Positions 1 to 12,390 are shown, numbered from the stretch's first letter. The stretch: 64,000 nt of DNA from Chamaecrista fasciculata (GCA_003254925.1 QANZ01021267.1:116896-180895); one strand, 5' to 3'. A program made the numbers and translations. The notes: a model not told the origin generated them from the sequence alone.

Positions 1-2730
1 GACGTCCATTTGCCATATCTCATAGTCGTAATATGCGGCTATGGCAAGGAGGATCCTAATGGACTTGGCCATCTCAACTGGGGAAAACGTTTCTTCATAG
101 TCAATACCATGACGTTGAGTAAACCCCTTTGCAACTAGCCTCGCCTTGAAGACATTGACGTTGTCATCCATGTCGGTTTTCTCCTTAAAAAGCCACTTGC
201 ACCCTACGGCTTTTACACCTTCAGGTGCATCAACTAAGGTCCATACCTTGTTGTCATACATGGACTGCATCTCAGCCTTCATGGCTTCAATCCATTTCTC
301 AGAGTTGGAATTCACGATAGCTTCTTGATAGGTGGTAGGCTCACCACGCTCCATGAGCAACACATCTTTGTTCTCAGTCATCAAAAATCCATATCTTTGA
401 GGCTGAAAACGTGCTCTATCAGACCTTTGTGGTTCTTGTGTTACTAGAGGAGCTTCCACAACATCTTGTGGCTCTTCTCTAATTTCCGTCTGCGCCTCTG
501 AAGTGTCTTGTGGATCTTGAACCTCTTCAAGATCTATCTTACTCCCACTGTTTCTTTTGGAAACAAGATCCTTTTCTAGAAAGAATCCACTTCTGACTAC
601 AAACACTTTGTTGTCGGACGGGTAGTAGACATAATACCCCCTCGTTTCCTTGGGGTATCCCACAAATAGACACTTGAGGGATTTGGGAGACAGTTTATCG
701 CTAGGCTGTTGCTTAACATAAACTTCACATCCCCAAACTTTGAGGTAAGACAAATTGGGACTCTTCCCCTTCCATATCTCATATGGTGTCTTCTCAACTG
801 CCTTAGACGGAACAAGGTTAAGTGTGAACGCAACAACTTCTAAAGCATACCCCCAAAAGGATGGTGGAAGATCAGCTTGACCTATCATAGATCGAACCAT
901 ATTCAATAAAGTTCGATTCCTCCTCTCAGAAACACCATTCCACTGTAGAGTTCCAGGAGGAGTAAGTTGTGAGACTATCCCACAACTTCTAAGATGATCA
1001 ATAAATTCTTGGCTCAAATACTCGCCTCCTCGATCAGATCGAAGGACTTTGATTTTCTTGCCAAGTTGGTTCTCTACTTCACTTTGAAATCTCTTGAACA
1101 TTTCAAAAGACTCTGACTTGTGCTTCATTAGGTAGACGTAGCCATACCTACTGAAGTCGTCAGTAAATGTAATGAAGTATGAGTAACCACCTCTAGCTTG
1201 GGTACTCATGGGCCCACATACATCACTATGTATGATTCCCAATAAGTCATACACCCTTTCACTGTTGCCAGTGAAAGGCGCCTTTGTCATCTTTCCAAGT
1301 AAACAAGAATCGCAAGCATCATATGATTCAAAATCAAATGAGCTTAGAAGTCCATCTTTATTGAGCTTCTCTAGGCGTTTCTCGTTTATATGGCCTAAAC
1401 AACAATGCCAAAGGTATGTAGGATTAGATTCGCTAATCTTAATCCTTTTTGTATCAATGTTATAGATATTGTTATTACGTTGTTGATCCAATTTTAAGAT
1501 GTAGTGATTATCTTGCAAATCACCATAAGCAAATAACACGTCATCTTTGTAAATTGAACATCTACCATTCCCATTCACACAAGTAAACCCTTCCTTATCC
1601 AAATAAGAAAGTGAAATAATGTTAGAACTTAAGGACGGTACATAATAACAATTGTTCAAAAAAAAAATAAGCCTAGAGGGCAATACAAGCTCGTATGTTC
1701 CTATAGCAACAACAGCAACCCTTGCTCCATTGCCCACTCGTAGGTCCACCTCTCCCTTGTCCAACTTCCTACTGTCTCTAAGACCCTGCACATTTGTACA
1801 AATGTGAGAACCACATGCAGTATCTAATACCCAAGTGGTTGTAGAAAAATGAACACCTATAACATAGATACTTGAAGTAGAGGCCTCAGCGCCTTTCTTC
1901 TGCTTCTTCAGATCTTCCATATACAGCTTGCAATTCCTCATCCAGTGTCCAAGCTTCTGGCAGAAAAAGCAAACTGTATCCTTGGCGGGCTTTGCCTTCT
2001 TGGCAGGTTGTGGGTTGGGCTTGACCGCTGGCTTGGTCTCACCAACCACGACCTTTCCATTCCTCTTTCCTTTGCCCTTCCCCTTCCCATTGTTGTTCTG
2101 AACCAACAAGACAGTGTTAGGCGCCTTCTTAATGGATGCCTCAGCAGTCTTGAGCATCCCATACAGTTCAGAAATGGATTTCTCCATGCCATTCTTGTTG
2201 AAGTTCATGACAAACTGGTCATAACTTCTGGGCAGCGAGTTCAGGATCAAATCCGTCGCAAGCTCCGGTGCAATGGGAAATTCCAGCCTACCAAGGTGAT
2301 CTATGTACCCCTTCATCCTCAAGACGTGGGTACTCACAGATCCACCTTCTGCCATCTTGCAAGAGTGCAGAGCCTTTGTGGTCTCAAACCTCTCTTGTCG
2401 AGCCTGTTGTTGGACCATTTCCCTGAGATGTGTAACCATCTCGTAGGCCCTCGTGTTCTCCAAGTTCTTTTGGATCTCGAGAACCATGGTGGCAAACATC
2501 AGGCAAGCAACATCCACGAAATCATTGACATGCTTCTCATAAGCATCTCTCTGAGCTCTTGGAGCGTTGGCTGCAAGCTGTGCGGGAATGGGGTTTTCCA
2601 AGACGTACAGCTTCCTTTCCTGTGTGAGAACAATTCTCACATTTTAGAACTAGTCAAGGAAGTTAGTCCCAGTCAATTTATCCTTCTCAAGGATAGATCG
2701 CAGTGACAGTGTTGAACTAGTAGTTGCCAT
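1..2730 (-). pseudogene. Copia gag-pol polyprotein, 5' two-thirds, two nonsense codons near the start
   Basis: The ATG is complement(2728..2730), followed by MATTSSTLSLRS. Two stops occur almost at once: TAG at complement(2650..2652), where copia Gag normally has Trp, and TAA at complement(2644..2646). After that the same frame stays open to base 1, about 880 codons. Visible in order: Gag; a CCHC zinc knuckle (C-X2-C-X4-H-X4-C) at 1930-1971; a protease-like segment (VLDTACGSH, around 1830); GAG-pre-integrase (WHCCLGHIN, CDSCLLGK) around 1300-1410; the integrase core (HSDVCGPM, around 1215; DRGGEYL, around 1035; WNGVSERRN, around 935); and the start of reverse transcriptase (WIEAMKAEM around 290, CKWLFKEK around 190). 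Downstream RT and RNase H are off the edge. It makes virion-like particles and reverse transcribes element RNA when intact; here Gag could be made only by readthrough or internal initiation. Confidence 0.85.
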
Positions 2731-2908
2731 ATGATTCTACAATTTAAGATATGAAAGTTGATTAGATACATCCACCATTTTATAAAACCCAGTAAAATTT
2801 ATTATTAGTGGCTAAGACCCATATTTACCAAAGTTTACCGTCGCGGAGGGTGATCATGCACCCTTACCAATCACATCTCATGTGACTCTTAGATCTTTAT
2901 GGGACTGT

Positions 2909-4384
2909 TGTTGGAGATTGTGCACTAGGGCCAATCGTTTTATGTAAATATGTTGTGAACATATTATTGATTTATGGAAGATAAATTAATGTGTTATCAT
3001 GTTATTAGCATGTTTACTATGATAACATCCATGATTAATTATGAGATAATTAATCTAAATCTGTCCCTGGTCGATTATTTTTGTGGGAACAAAAATGAAA
3101 CAAGACCAGCATGACCTCGGTGCATGAGAAGCACGCACTAGATGCTGGGACGAGAGTCATGGTGCAATTACGTAAGGTGGTTACGAGTTGCTGGACTGAC
3201 CCGGAGAGTCCTGCATGGGTTTAGTCATCAGCTTGCCTCTCCTAGTACGCCTGTAGCGATGCCTTAGACCTGAGGTCATCATTATTCNNNNNNNNNNNNN
3301 NNNNNNNNNNNNNNNNNNNNNNNNNNNNNNNNNNNNNNNNNNNNNNNNNNNNNNNNNNNNNNNNNNNNNNNNNNNNNNNNNNNNNNNNNNNNNNNNNNNN
3401 NNNNNNNNNNNNNNNNNNNNNNNNNNNNNNNNNNNNNNNNNNNNNNNNNNNNNNNNNNNNNNNNNNNNNNNNNNNNNNNNNNNNNNNNNNNNNNNNNNNN
3501 NNNNNNNNNNNNNNNNNNNNNNNNNNNNNNNNNNNNNNNNNNNNNNNNNNNNNNNNNNNNNNNNNNNNNNNNNNNNNNNNNNNNNNNNNNNNNNNNNNNN
3601 NNNNNNNNNNNNNNNNNNNNNNNNNNNNNNNNNNNNNNNNNNNNNNNNNNNNNNNNNNNNNNNNNNNNNNNNNNNNNNNNNNNNNNNNNNNNNNNNNNNN
3701 NNNNNNNNNNNNNNNNNNNNNNNNNNNNNNNNNNNNNNNNNNNNNNNNNNNNNNNNNNNNNNNNNNNNNNNNNNNNNNNNNNNNNNNNNNNNNNNNNNNN
3801 NNNNNNNNNNNNNNNNNNNNNNNNNNNNNNNNNNNNNNNNNNNNNNNNNNNNNNNNNNNNNNNNNNNNNNNNNNNNNNNNNNNNNNNNNNNNNNNNNNNT
3901 TTTCCTCCTAAGAGTTAGAGAGAGAAAATATTCCTTTGCACACACACAGAGAAAATCGACTTTCTCTAAGAGTTAGAGAATTTCGACTTTAGCTCTGTAA
4001 TTAGGGTTTGAGAGAAGAATAGGCAAGAAGGAGTTCTTGTGGGGGGATTCTTCTAAGCGCCACCTCAGTTGCTGATTCAAGAAGGAGTTCTTGAAGTCAG
4101 AGGTCTGTAGATTGGTCCCTGATTCTTTTGGAGAAAAGAATTGGAGGCTAGCACCTCGGTGTTCAAAGAAACTGTTCGTGTGGATTACTGGAAGAGGGAG
4201 AACTCTGGGAGTGGACTCCGTGGAACACGCCCCGTTCAACCATCAGATTGAAAGATTGAGGTATAACACTAACCAAAAGTTTTAAATTCTGCTAGCGGAT
4301 CCGTTCGGGAATCATAGGACCTAGGCGTTTTTATTATTTTATTTTTTTTGCTTCCGCTGCCTTAGGCGCCTAGGATTCCCAACA
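2909..4384 (+). mobile_element. Solo LTR (copia, same family) nested in the leader of the larger copia
   Basis: Begins TGTTGGAGATTGTG at 2909 and ends TTCCCAACA at 4384. It is flanked by the perfect 5-bp duplication ACTGT (2904-2908 and 4385-4389). Sequence on both sides of the 612-N gap (3288-3899) aligns by eye with the reverse complement of the 5706-7829 LTR, including the GGGTTTAGTCAT and CGAGTTC/GAGTTC regions. The orientation is opposite to the host element, so this is a separate insertion that later lost its body by LTR-LTR recombination. The gap hides roughly the middle third to half. Confidence 0.85.
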
Positions 4385-5692
4385 ACTGTATCATCATATG
4401 ATACTTATTACGACATGTTTATCCCATCTAATGCCTTGAGGTCCAAATCTGATTTGATAACCCCATTAAGTCACACAATAAAACTTGTGAATGGCTAGGC
4501 TCAAAACAACGAAGCTGAAGCCCGACCCCATATCTTCAAGGCCCACTAAACACGTGTCGCGGAGGGCGATCACCGCACCTAGCAAACCAAGACTTCAACG
4601 AGGCATTGCGTTGAATTTCCCATTCACCCGTGTCTCCTCAAGGTCAAGGTAGATACGTGTCGCGGAGGGCGATCACCGCTCTACGATGAACAAGATTTTA
4701 ACAGGGTGTTTTGTTGATGGCATTAAAACTTAAGATTTTTTTTAAAAGGGTTCAATTTTTAATGTTCCGTTTTAGTTCAATTTTAAACTAATTTTAAAAT
4801 TAAACGAGTGTGCCAAGTGTTTATTTCCCCATGTATCATATACATATAAACACATGCACGGATTTTGTATCTCATACAAAATCCCACGCTCGTATCGTAT
4901 ACATGGTTGTAGCGTAAAATTAAATATTGCATGTTAAAATTCGCACCCCTAGGCATACATCTAGCGCATTGCATCTCATACAAAATACTAAATGCATAAA
5001 AACACCGTGTTTAGACATGACTCATCTACCCTATAATCCTCTCAAGCCAATGAGAGAATTTTTCTAAAAGGAAAAAAAATAAAATTACATTAAGAAAAAC
5101 CTCAGTTACATTGAGGTATAAACAAAATGTAAAATTACATCGGAATATAGGGAGACGACACGCAGGCCGTATTTACCAAAAATCTTAGAGCCATATCCAA
5201 CACCATATAAAACATATATGAACAATTCACATATTAATATATCAAATACGGCATACAACAACACATACAAAAACAATTTTTTTAAATGTGTTCAATTAGG
5301 GTTTGTGCAATTTTAACACGCCTTCTTGAAAAATTAAGCCTTGTATCAATAATTATAGAATTCAAGAATCATATTCAAGAATTCAAATTATTGACCCAAA
5401 AATTTTAAAATTCATAATTTTAATAAATTTTCAGCCACCCCACAATATTATAATTATAATTATTTGGGATTTTCGACCAAGGCCTCAAATTTTCAAGAAA
5501 AGTTTCAAATCAATCCAATTGATCTCCTATGTATCATATACATAAAGTTTGCACAAATTCCATAGATTAAGTTTTTAAAGAAAACTTTCGGTGGATTTTC
5601 GCAAATTCAAACATACGATTGAAAGCGGTAAACAAACATCATACATCACATCTACAATCACCAAAACCAGTATTAAACCCAAAACCAGCGTG

Positions 5693-5704
5693 GCTTTGAT
5701 ACCA
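5693..5704 (-). other. tRNA-iMet primer-binding site of the copia element
   Basis: The complement reads TGGTATCAAAGC one base inside the LTR end. It differs by one base from the usual TGGTATCAGAGC of plant copia elements, which pairs with the 3' end of initiator methionine tRNA. Confidence 0.8.
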
Positions 5705-5705
5705 C

Positions 5706-7829
5706 TGTTGGGAAATCACAGATCAAAGTGCGCAGCGGAAGCGAAGAAAATGAAAATAATAAAATTAAAATTAACCTTAAATGGCGCAGTGCTTGTGATT
5801 TCCTACAGGATCCACTAGTTGAATTTAAACCGGTAAAGGAAGAAGTATACCTCAAGTGTTTCAATCGGTCCGGTTGAATGGTGCGATTCCGAGAAGTCCA
5901 CTCCAAGCGTCCTTCCTCCGCCGGTAATCCACACGAACAGTTTGCTGACACCAAGGTGCTAGCCTTCATTTCTTTTCTCCAAAAGAACTCGGGACTCCAA
6001 TCTGCGATTCTTGGTGATCAAGAACAATTCTTGAACCAAGACTCTAGGTGGCGCAAGAAACAAGAGCCTCTCTTGTTTTCTCTCTCAAAACCCTAGTTTT
6101 GGGACAAGTCGAATTCTCTCTCTCTCTTTTGGAGAAGTTCGACTTTTCTCTCTATTTTTAGGGTTAGTCAATTCTTCCTCTTGTCTCACAAAGGGAAAAC
6201 ACAAAACTCACTTGTGTGTCAAGTCTATGTGTAAGTCGACTTACTCCCTTAGTTATAGAGCTTGGGGAAATTTGATAATTATAATTAGGGAATCCCTAAA
6301 TCAATGGATTATCAAATTATAAAATTATGAGATTACAATAATATCACAATTTTAGGACTTGAATTCTTAATTAAAATATTACCTTAATATCTTAGTTTGA
6401 ATTCAAATGCAATCTTTGAGAATCAAAATGGAAGATCAAATCTTCCTTGGTCCCCACTCAAAAATGCGCCAACCTCCCCATTTTATTTTGGAATTTAATA
6501 AATCAAAATAACATTCCTAACTCTTAGGAAGTTATAACCAACTTATTATCTTCCAACAATATTGAATTAAAATATTACCCTAATATCTTTAATTCAAATT
6601 TTGAATCTTGAAATCAAGATCAAATCTTGAATTCAAATTCATGACTTTAATTAACAAAACATTTTCATTAATTAAAATGCCTATATATGAGGCGCCACCC
6701 TCAACCCTAATTCTCTTAATATTAGTGAATTTAATAAATCAATAATCTCCTAACTTTTAGGAACCTTATCTAATTTATTATTCCCTAATATTATAATTGT
6801 AAATAGATTAATCCAATTAACTATTTAACAATTAATATATTTAAACTTGTCCCACAAATTTAAATATCACAAACGTAGATTTATTTAAGACAAGACTTTA
6901 TGTCCCAGACATTCAGCTATGTCTTAAATCGTGTCACTGGAGTGACTCACGAATTAACCCTAATTCGTGTCCCTTAAGCGGTGTCTAGATCCTGCTCATG
7001 TGTGACCCAGCAGGCCCCACATGAAGTTGGCAGCAAGCCATCTCTATGACTCACAAGTTGAGAGCGGACTCTAGCAAGCCATCACGACTACCCAAAACAC
7101 GTGAGTTATCGTTTTATCAAAACCGATTTAACCTTAGTACCACCTTGTCATAGACCATATTGTCACACGGTATTTTGGTCTTGGATAAGGCATGGGAAAG
7201 TCATCCTTAATCCAAACCATAACTTTCTCGATTTCCTGAGTTAGTCCCTTTTTCCTGAGTGGCCACTCTTTCCTTGGACAGACTCATCGATGGCGCCAGT
7301 TAAATATCTCTCATCTCTATGAGGGACAAAATCTCATCTTGGTCAACCACATTCCTCAGCACTATAATCAACCAAACCCGTACCTAGCCTGTATGGCTAC
7401 CCTGCTACGGGCAACGTTGGACTAGGCCAAAGTTCGACCACTACAATGCCGGAATAGTCAAGACCTCAGGTCTAAGGCATCGTGACAGGTGTACAGGAGA
7501 GGCTAGCTAATGACTAAACCCATGCAGGACTCTCCGGGTCGGTCCAGCAACTTGTAACCCTTAAATCATTGCACCATGACTCTCGTAAAGCATCTAGTGC
7601 ATGTATCTCCATACACCGAGGTCATGCTGGTCTTGGTTCATTCTCGCTCCCACGAGAACAATCGACCAGGGACAGATTTAGATTAATTATCTTATAATTA
7701 ATCAAGGACGCTATCATAGTAAACATGCTAATAATATGGTAACAACATAATTTATCAACTATAAATTAATCAAACATATGTTCAAAACATATACATAAAA
7801 TGATTGGCCCTAGGGCACAATCTCCAACA
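5706..7829 (-). repeat. 5' LTR of the minus-strand copia
   Basis: A 2124-bp LTR. On the complement it begins TGTTGGAGATTGTGCC at 7829 and ends CCCAACA at 5706. The primer-binding site immediately follows, which fixes this copy as the 5' LTR. No coding capacity is seen; short open frames inside it are not conserved between the two copies in the window. Confidence 0.85.
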
Positions 7830-8272
7830 TATGGAACCTTGTCCATAGCCGTCTTTAAATCATCATTCTTAGGGCAAGATGATTTAGACAACTTCTCACT
7901 TTTATGAACAAAAGCACGCATATATTGGAAAAAATTGAGAATGTTGTTGCAAAAGAAAATTCTGCACTCGAGCAGACGCATCGAGGTGACGTTGTTGGCA
8001 TTGTGTGATGACACTAGGCATAAATATTCGAAAATTCACATAATTAACTCAACAACCAAGCAGAACAGTACAAAATATTATTTTTATTTTAAATTTATAA
8101 TATTTTTTGTTCATTTTTCTAATTATTATTACTATCTAATCACATACAATGGAGACCTAATTCGACTTAGCACAATCAACCGTTGAACTCAAAAGAGCTC
8201 CCCAACAACAGTGCCAAACTTGACCAATCACAAGTTGTGTTATGCTATCAAATAATTAATTAAATCATGCAT

Positions 8273-8619
8273 GATAATAGACCCAATAAACTTGAGGCTC
8301 GAAGGACTTGGACCATTAGGCGGTCAAAGCCCAATAAAGGAATCACCCGACCGTGGACGCCGAATGGTCCCACACCAGCCAAGAACGTGATAATAGACCC
8401 AATAAACTTGAGGCTCGAAGGACTTGGACCATTAGGCGGTCAAAGCCCAATAAAGGAATCACCCGACCGTGGACGCCGAATGGTCCCACACCAGCTAAGA
8501 ACGTGATAATAGGCCCAATAACCTTAAAGGTCGAAGGACTTGGACCATTGGCGCCCAAAGCCCAATAAGGGGATCACCCGATCATGGACGCTGAATGGTC
8601 CTACATCAGTCGGGAACGC
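8273..8619 (+). repeat. 116-bp tandem repeat, three copies, in the U3 of the solo LTR
   Basis: Units start at 8273, 8389 and 8505. The first two are nearly identical and the third is clearly diverged. Each opens GATAATAGRCCCAATAA and contains GAAGGACTTGGACCATT. The repeat lies upstream of the TATA box, so it is a likely U3 enhancer duplication; short open frames through it are repeat artefacts. Confidence 0.9.
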
Positions 8620-8867
8620 CAATATCTAGGCGTCTACGCAAAGACGTATAAGGAAACGTTACCACGTCAATCAGGAGTCAAGTAGAAGCTAATGGGCACA
8701 CGTCTCTCTCATTAGTTACGTCTTTGGCACAATCTTAACTGCCAAATCAGTTAAGATTACGATCAGTTAAGGTTTTCCTTCACATCTATGCCAGATCAGC
8801 CAAATCAGTTAAGATCACAATCAAATATTGAGCCAAATCTGGATCTCATCAGATTATCCTCAACCAG

Positions 8868-8877
8868 TATAAAAGGG
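8868..8877 (+). promoter_or_regulatory. TATA box of the solo LTR
   Basis: TATAAAAGGG lies about 200 bp before the LTR 3' end, a usual U3/R promoter position. It could still drive transcription rightward into 9-10 kb. Confidence 0.6.
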
Positions 8878-9076
8878 AAGTCCTAGACACTGGAAAAAGG
8901 TACACACTCTAGCTATTCTATACTAATTATTGCTCTCAAACTCTCACTAACTTAAGCATCGGAGGTGAATCGCAGGGCAACCCCTGTGCATTCATTAACT
9001 TGCAGGCGACTTTTGACCCAGAGTTGCTTCATCGGACCAGGTAAGCCCTCCGGCCAAAACCAGGTTCATCAATGCA

Positions 9077-9990
9077 AAACACATATTATATAGTATAAGG
9101 CACAACCTAGGTCAAATCACTTGGATCTAAATGAAAGAACAACTAATTATATAAGTAAACTAGACCTAAAGATCCTGTTTGAAGAAGAGAGTAAAGATGA
9201 AGAGAAAGTTGATTAAGAATTAATTAATTAACAAACAAACAATAAAATAAAATAAAAAAATGAATCAATAGTTACTTGTTGAAGACTACAAATGATAAAA
9301 CTTCCATAGAAGAGCGAATCAAACAGACGACCATCCTTGCCCAACAAATTAAAGGGTAGAACCGTAGAAGTGAGGAGAAGATATCGGAATCGCAAGCAAA
9401 CGATAAAATATAGTACTTGCAACCACAAAATACTTAAACTATAATGAAGACTACAACATACCCTTAACTAAATAATATATTATAATCAAACGATATAACT
9501 TCGATTAAAATAACGGTTGGAAAAGATGATAGAATGAAATTCTTTGATTAAAACTAATCAAACAAGAAATAAATTCAATTCATTCAATTGACAAGAAAGG
9601 TTCAACTAAATCCAAACTTTCAACGGAATAAAAGAACTTGGGAGAGTGCGGGTGTACTTGAGAGCATGGGTTGGGAGAATATTGTGTGATGTAAACAAAT
9701 TTTATATAGTATTTTCTCTAGTTTTCTCCAGTTTTGGAGTTTTCCACGTTAATATTTGTGTTGTCATAATGTGCTTCTTCTTCATCTTATTTTTCTAGTT
9801 ATTCTGAAGGGGAAAAAATTATTTTACTTTTATTATTTTTCCCAAGACAAAGCTTGTCCATTCCAACTTGCAATTTCTCTAGTCTCGTAACTTTGAAGGT
9901 TCTTTGTCAAGACTTTGAAGCTTCTTCTTCCTTTAATTTAGCAATCTCCATATCAACCATCTGAAAATAGTCTTACTCCAAGCTTCAAGA
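9077..9990. other. AT-rich intergenic stretch, nothing recognised
   Basis: Between the solo LTR and the LINE fragment I find no conserved coding frame, RNA gene or bounded repeat. The longest open frame (complement 9228-9428) is Phe/Leu-rich translation of AT-rich DNA. Confidence 0.5.
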
Positions 9991-9999
9991 GTCAAGACC

Positions 10000-10570
10000 C
10001 TCTTTAACTTTTATTATTTTTAATCCTTCCTTGAATCCCCGTTTCATTGTGATCATTCCAGTTCAACTCAACCATACCCTTCAAGTCTTCAGATCCTTCC
10101 AATACTCTTCATATTTAATGATTTTTTGTCTTCTACCATCCCATGAGTTAAATTGCAAAATTAAAGGGGAATGGTCAGAACCTATTACAGAAAGAGCCAT
10201 TAAAATAGCTTCAATAAAAGTGATTTGTCACTCAACATTGCTAACGAGCGATCAATTCTATCCTCGGTATGCCCTTCACTCCTATTATTACTCCATGTGA
10301 ACCTACACCTCTTTAAATCCACATCCAACAATCCATTTTCTTCAAGGAAAGCTATAAAATTTTCAATAAGAAAGTTATTTCAATCTCTGGTGCCTTCCTT
10401 TTCTGATTGAGATAAAAAAAAATTATTAAAATTACCAATACAACCCCAAAGATGGTGATATGGGACATAAAGATTAGTAGTTTTCCTCAAGAAAACCTTT
10501 CTAGCATAAGGATCTCCATAAACACAAGGTAGAAAAATGAATTTATATCTTTTATTAATACTTTCAAGTG
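10000..10570 (-). mobile_element. L1-type LINE fragment (endonuclease domain)
   Basis: On the minus strand, broken frames read like the APE endonuclease of plant L1 elements. The order is FIFLPCVYGDPY (near 10530), HLWGCIGNFNN (near 10440; the G[D/N]FN motif), then DVDLKRCRFTWSNNR (near 10290) and RIDRSLA (near 10250). Stops and frame changes show it is dead. No reverse transcriptase or poly-A end is seen nearby, so it is truncated on both sides. Confidence 0.7.
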
Positions 10571-10599
10571 GATGAGGTTGTTACAAAAGTTCAAAACAA

Positions 10600-11358
10600 T
10601 TACATCAAAACTATTCTTCACAAAATAGCAAGACTTCCTCCTCTACCTCTTGACTCAACCACAAAAAAAGTCATCAAAAGCTAAACTTCTTTTTAAATTG
10701 AGGATTTTGCATCTTTTTGCCTTTGTTTCACATAAAAATAACAAAATAGAAGTTTTTTGGGACATTAAGGCTGCGTTTGGCAACTCCTTTATATGCCTTT
10801 ATCTCTCCTTTATCTCACAATACTCCTTTAATACCAGAGCTACAGTAAAAAATCTTGTTTGTTACACAATTATCTTCCCCTCCTTTATTTTTCTATTTTA
10901 TCACTCCTTTATCTTTTAAAATTACTAACATATCCCTACACAATTACTTATAATTATCTACTTTTTACTATAAAATAATAAAATACTCAAAGGGTATATT
11001 TGTAAATTGCATGTAAAAATATTTTTATTTATTACTCTTATAACTTTCTCTCTCTATTCATCTTTTTTTACTATTTTCTTTTTTTCTTACTCACACCTCT
11101 CTCTCTCTCTTATATTATATTATATTATATATATAAATTATATTAATTTACTTAAAAAATAATTTTAGTCCTTGAAATTATACTAACTCAATAAGTCAAT
11201 ACTTAGCTTGAGTTATCAAAATATATAATTTTTGATATATTGGTATTCTTTCCTCTATTTTTTCAATTATTTTAATAATATTTTTTAGAGTCAAAATTTA
11301 AAATAAAATAATTAAGTCCATGTTATTTATATTTTGATCCATGAGATAAAATATATAG
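10600..11358. other. AT- and CT-rich intergenic DNA
   Basis: Contains GGCTGCGTTTGGCAACTCC near 10768 (the kind of GTTTGG terminal seen in some plant DNA-transposon MITEs), a CT-rich run near 11050-11112 and a TATAT run near 11112-11135. I could not find a matching second terminus or target duplication, so no element is called. Confidence 0.4.
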
Positions 11359-11809
11359 GCCAAAGTCCTATTTTGGTCCCTCAGTTATGCTCAATGTTCC
11401 AAATTGGTCCCTCAGTTATTTTTCGTTCCATATTGGTCCATCAGTTTTTCAAAATTTGGCACAATTGGTCTCTCAAACGTTCTCCATCTATTTTTCTGTT
11501 AATAAAAGAGTAAAATAACTTTCCGGTCCCTGATTTATGCACTCGCTGACAGATAGGTCCCTGAATTTTATCCATTGTACTAGCCGGTCCCCGAATTTTG
11601 CAAACGCTGCACTAATTGGTCCCTCCGTCATATTGGCGTTACAAAAATGCTGACGTGGCCATAACGAACGCTGATGTGTCCCGTTATACGCTGACGTGGC
11701 CCGTTATCGCCACGTCAACACCGTTATATTCAAAAAAAAAAAACTGTCACGTCATCAAATAGTGACACATAAGCATTTTCTCATTGCACTTATAGGTCAT
11801 TGACCCATT

Positions 11810-12390
11810 TTTATTCCACTATTCTTAATTCCCCCTCTTTTTTATCATCTTCATTCGTTTTAGTCCCAAATTCTCAAAATAAAATTGAAAAGTGTCCCAA
11901 AACTCTTTCAAACATTTCAATTTAGTCCTTAAAAATATTAAAAACCCTAAACCCTAAACCTTAAAACCCCAAACCCTAAACCCTAAAAAAAAGTCCAAGT
12001 TCAACAATTAGGTTATTGGCCCATTTTTATACCATTATTCTCAATTCCCCCTTTTTTTCATCATTTTCATTCATTTTAGTCCAAAATCCTTAAAATAAAA
12101 TTGTAAAGTGTCCCAAAACTCTTTCAAACATTCTAATTTAGTCCTTAAAAATATTAAAAACTTTAAACCCTAAACCCTAAAAAAAGTCTAAGTTCAACAA
12201 TTAGGTCCTTGACCTATTTTTATTCCATTATTCTCAATTCCCTCTTTTTTTTTCATCATTTTCATTCATTTTAGTCACAAATCCTCAAAATAAAATTGTA
12301 AAGTGTCCCAAAACTCTTTCAAACATTCCAATTTAGTTCATAAAAATATTAGAAACCTTAAACCCTAAACCCCTAAAACTTATTTTTTTT
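11810..12390. repeat. About 195-215-bp tandem repeats with CCCTAAA tracts
   Basis: The marker GTGTCCCAAAACTCTTTC recurs at 11893, 12108 and 12303. Each unit ends in a short ACCCTAAACCCTAAA tract (plant telomere-like). These are the same repeats found in opposite orientation at 30.7-31.5 kb. Confidence 0.8.

Larger units (their letters stand above)
1..7829 (-). mobile_element. Large Ty1/copia retrotransposon (5' LTR, leader, gag-pol; 3' part beyond window)
   Basis: Reading leftward on the minus strand, the parts are: 5' LTR (7829 to 5706), primer-binding site, a leader of about 1.5 kb (5691-4390, continuing 2903-2731 once a nested solo LTR is removed), then gag-pol from 2730 to the left edge. 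The LTR starts TGTTGGAG and ends CCCAACA. The leader is non-coding but carries an 18-bp motif (TCGCGGAGGGYGATCA core) three times, at 2841, 4557 and 4660. The protease, integrase and first part of reverse transcriptase follow in copia order (integrase before RT). The base to the right of the LTR starts TATGG (7830-7834), the predicted target duplication, whose partner lies outside the window. Confidence 0.85.
8272..9071 (+). mobile_element. 800-bp solo LTR with target-site duplication
   Basis: Starts TGATAATAG and ends GGTTCATCA. It is flanked on both sides by the perfect 5-bp duplication ATGCA (8267-8271 and 9072-9076). It has a TATA box and, downstream, a CATCGGAGG..GCAGGCGACTTT segment typical of plant gypsy (Tat/Athila-like) LTR R-U5 regions. 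No internal coding region remains. Family assignment to gypsy rests on the R-U5 look and is less sure than the solo-LTR call. Confidence 0.8.

Noticed and set aside
1945..2706. 253-residue plus-strand open frame
   Set aside because: Antisense shadow of copia gag; the minus strand carries the zinc knuckle and Gag/pol motifs.
3181..3945. 254-residue minus-strand frame
   Set aside because: Mostly translated N bases of the assembly gap inside a solo LTR.
8267..8568. Overlapping open frames on both strands with internal repetition
   Set aside because: Products of the 116-bp tandem repeat in the solo LTR; no family likeness.
8273..8619. CRISPR-like spaced repeats
   Set aside because: Contiguous tandem units of 116 bp without spacers, in plant LTR DNA.
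9228..9428. Small membrane-like protein on the minus strand
   Set aside because: Phe/Leu-rich translation of AT-rich DNA without homology, start context or splice support.
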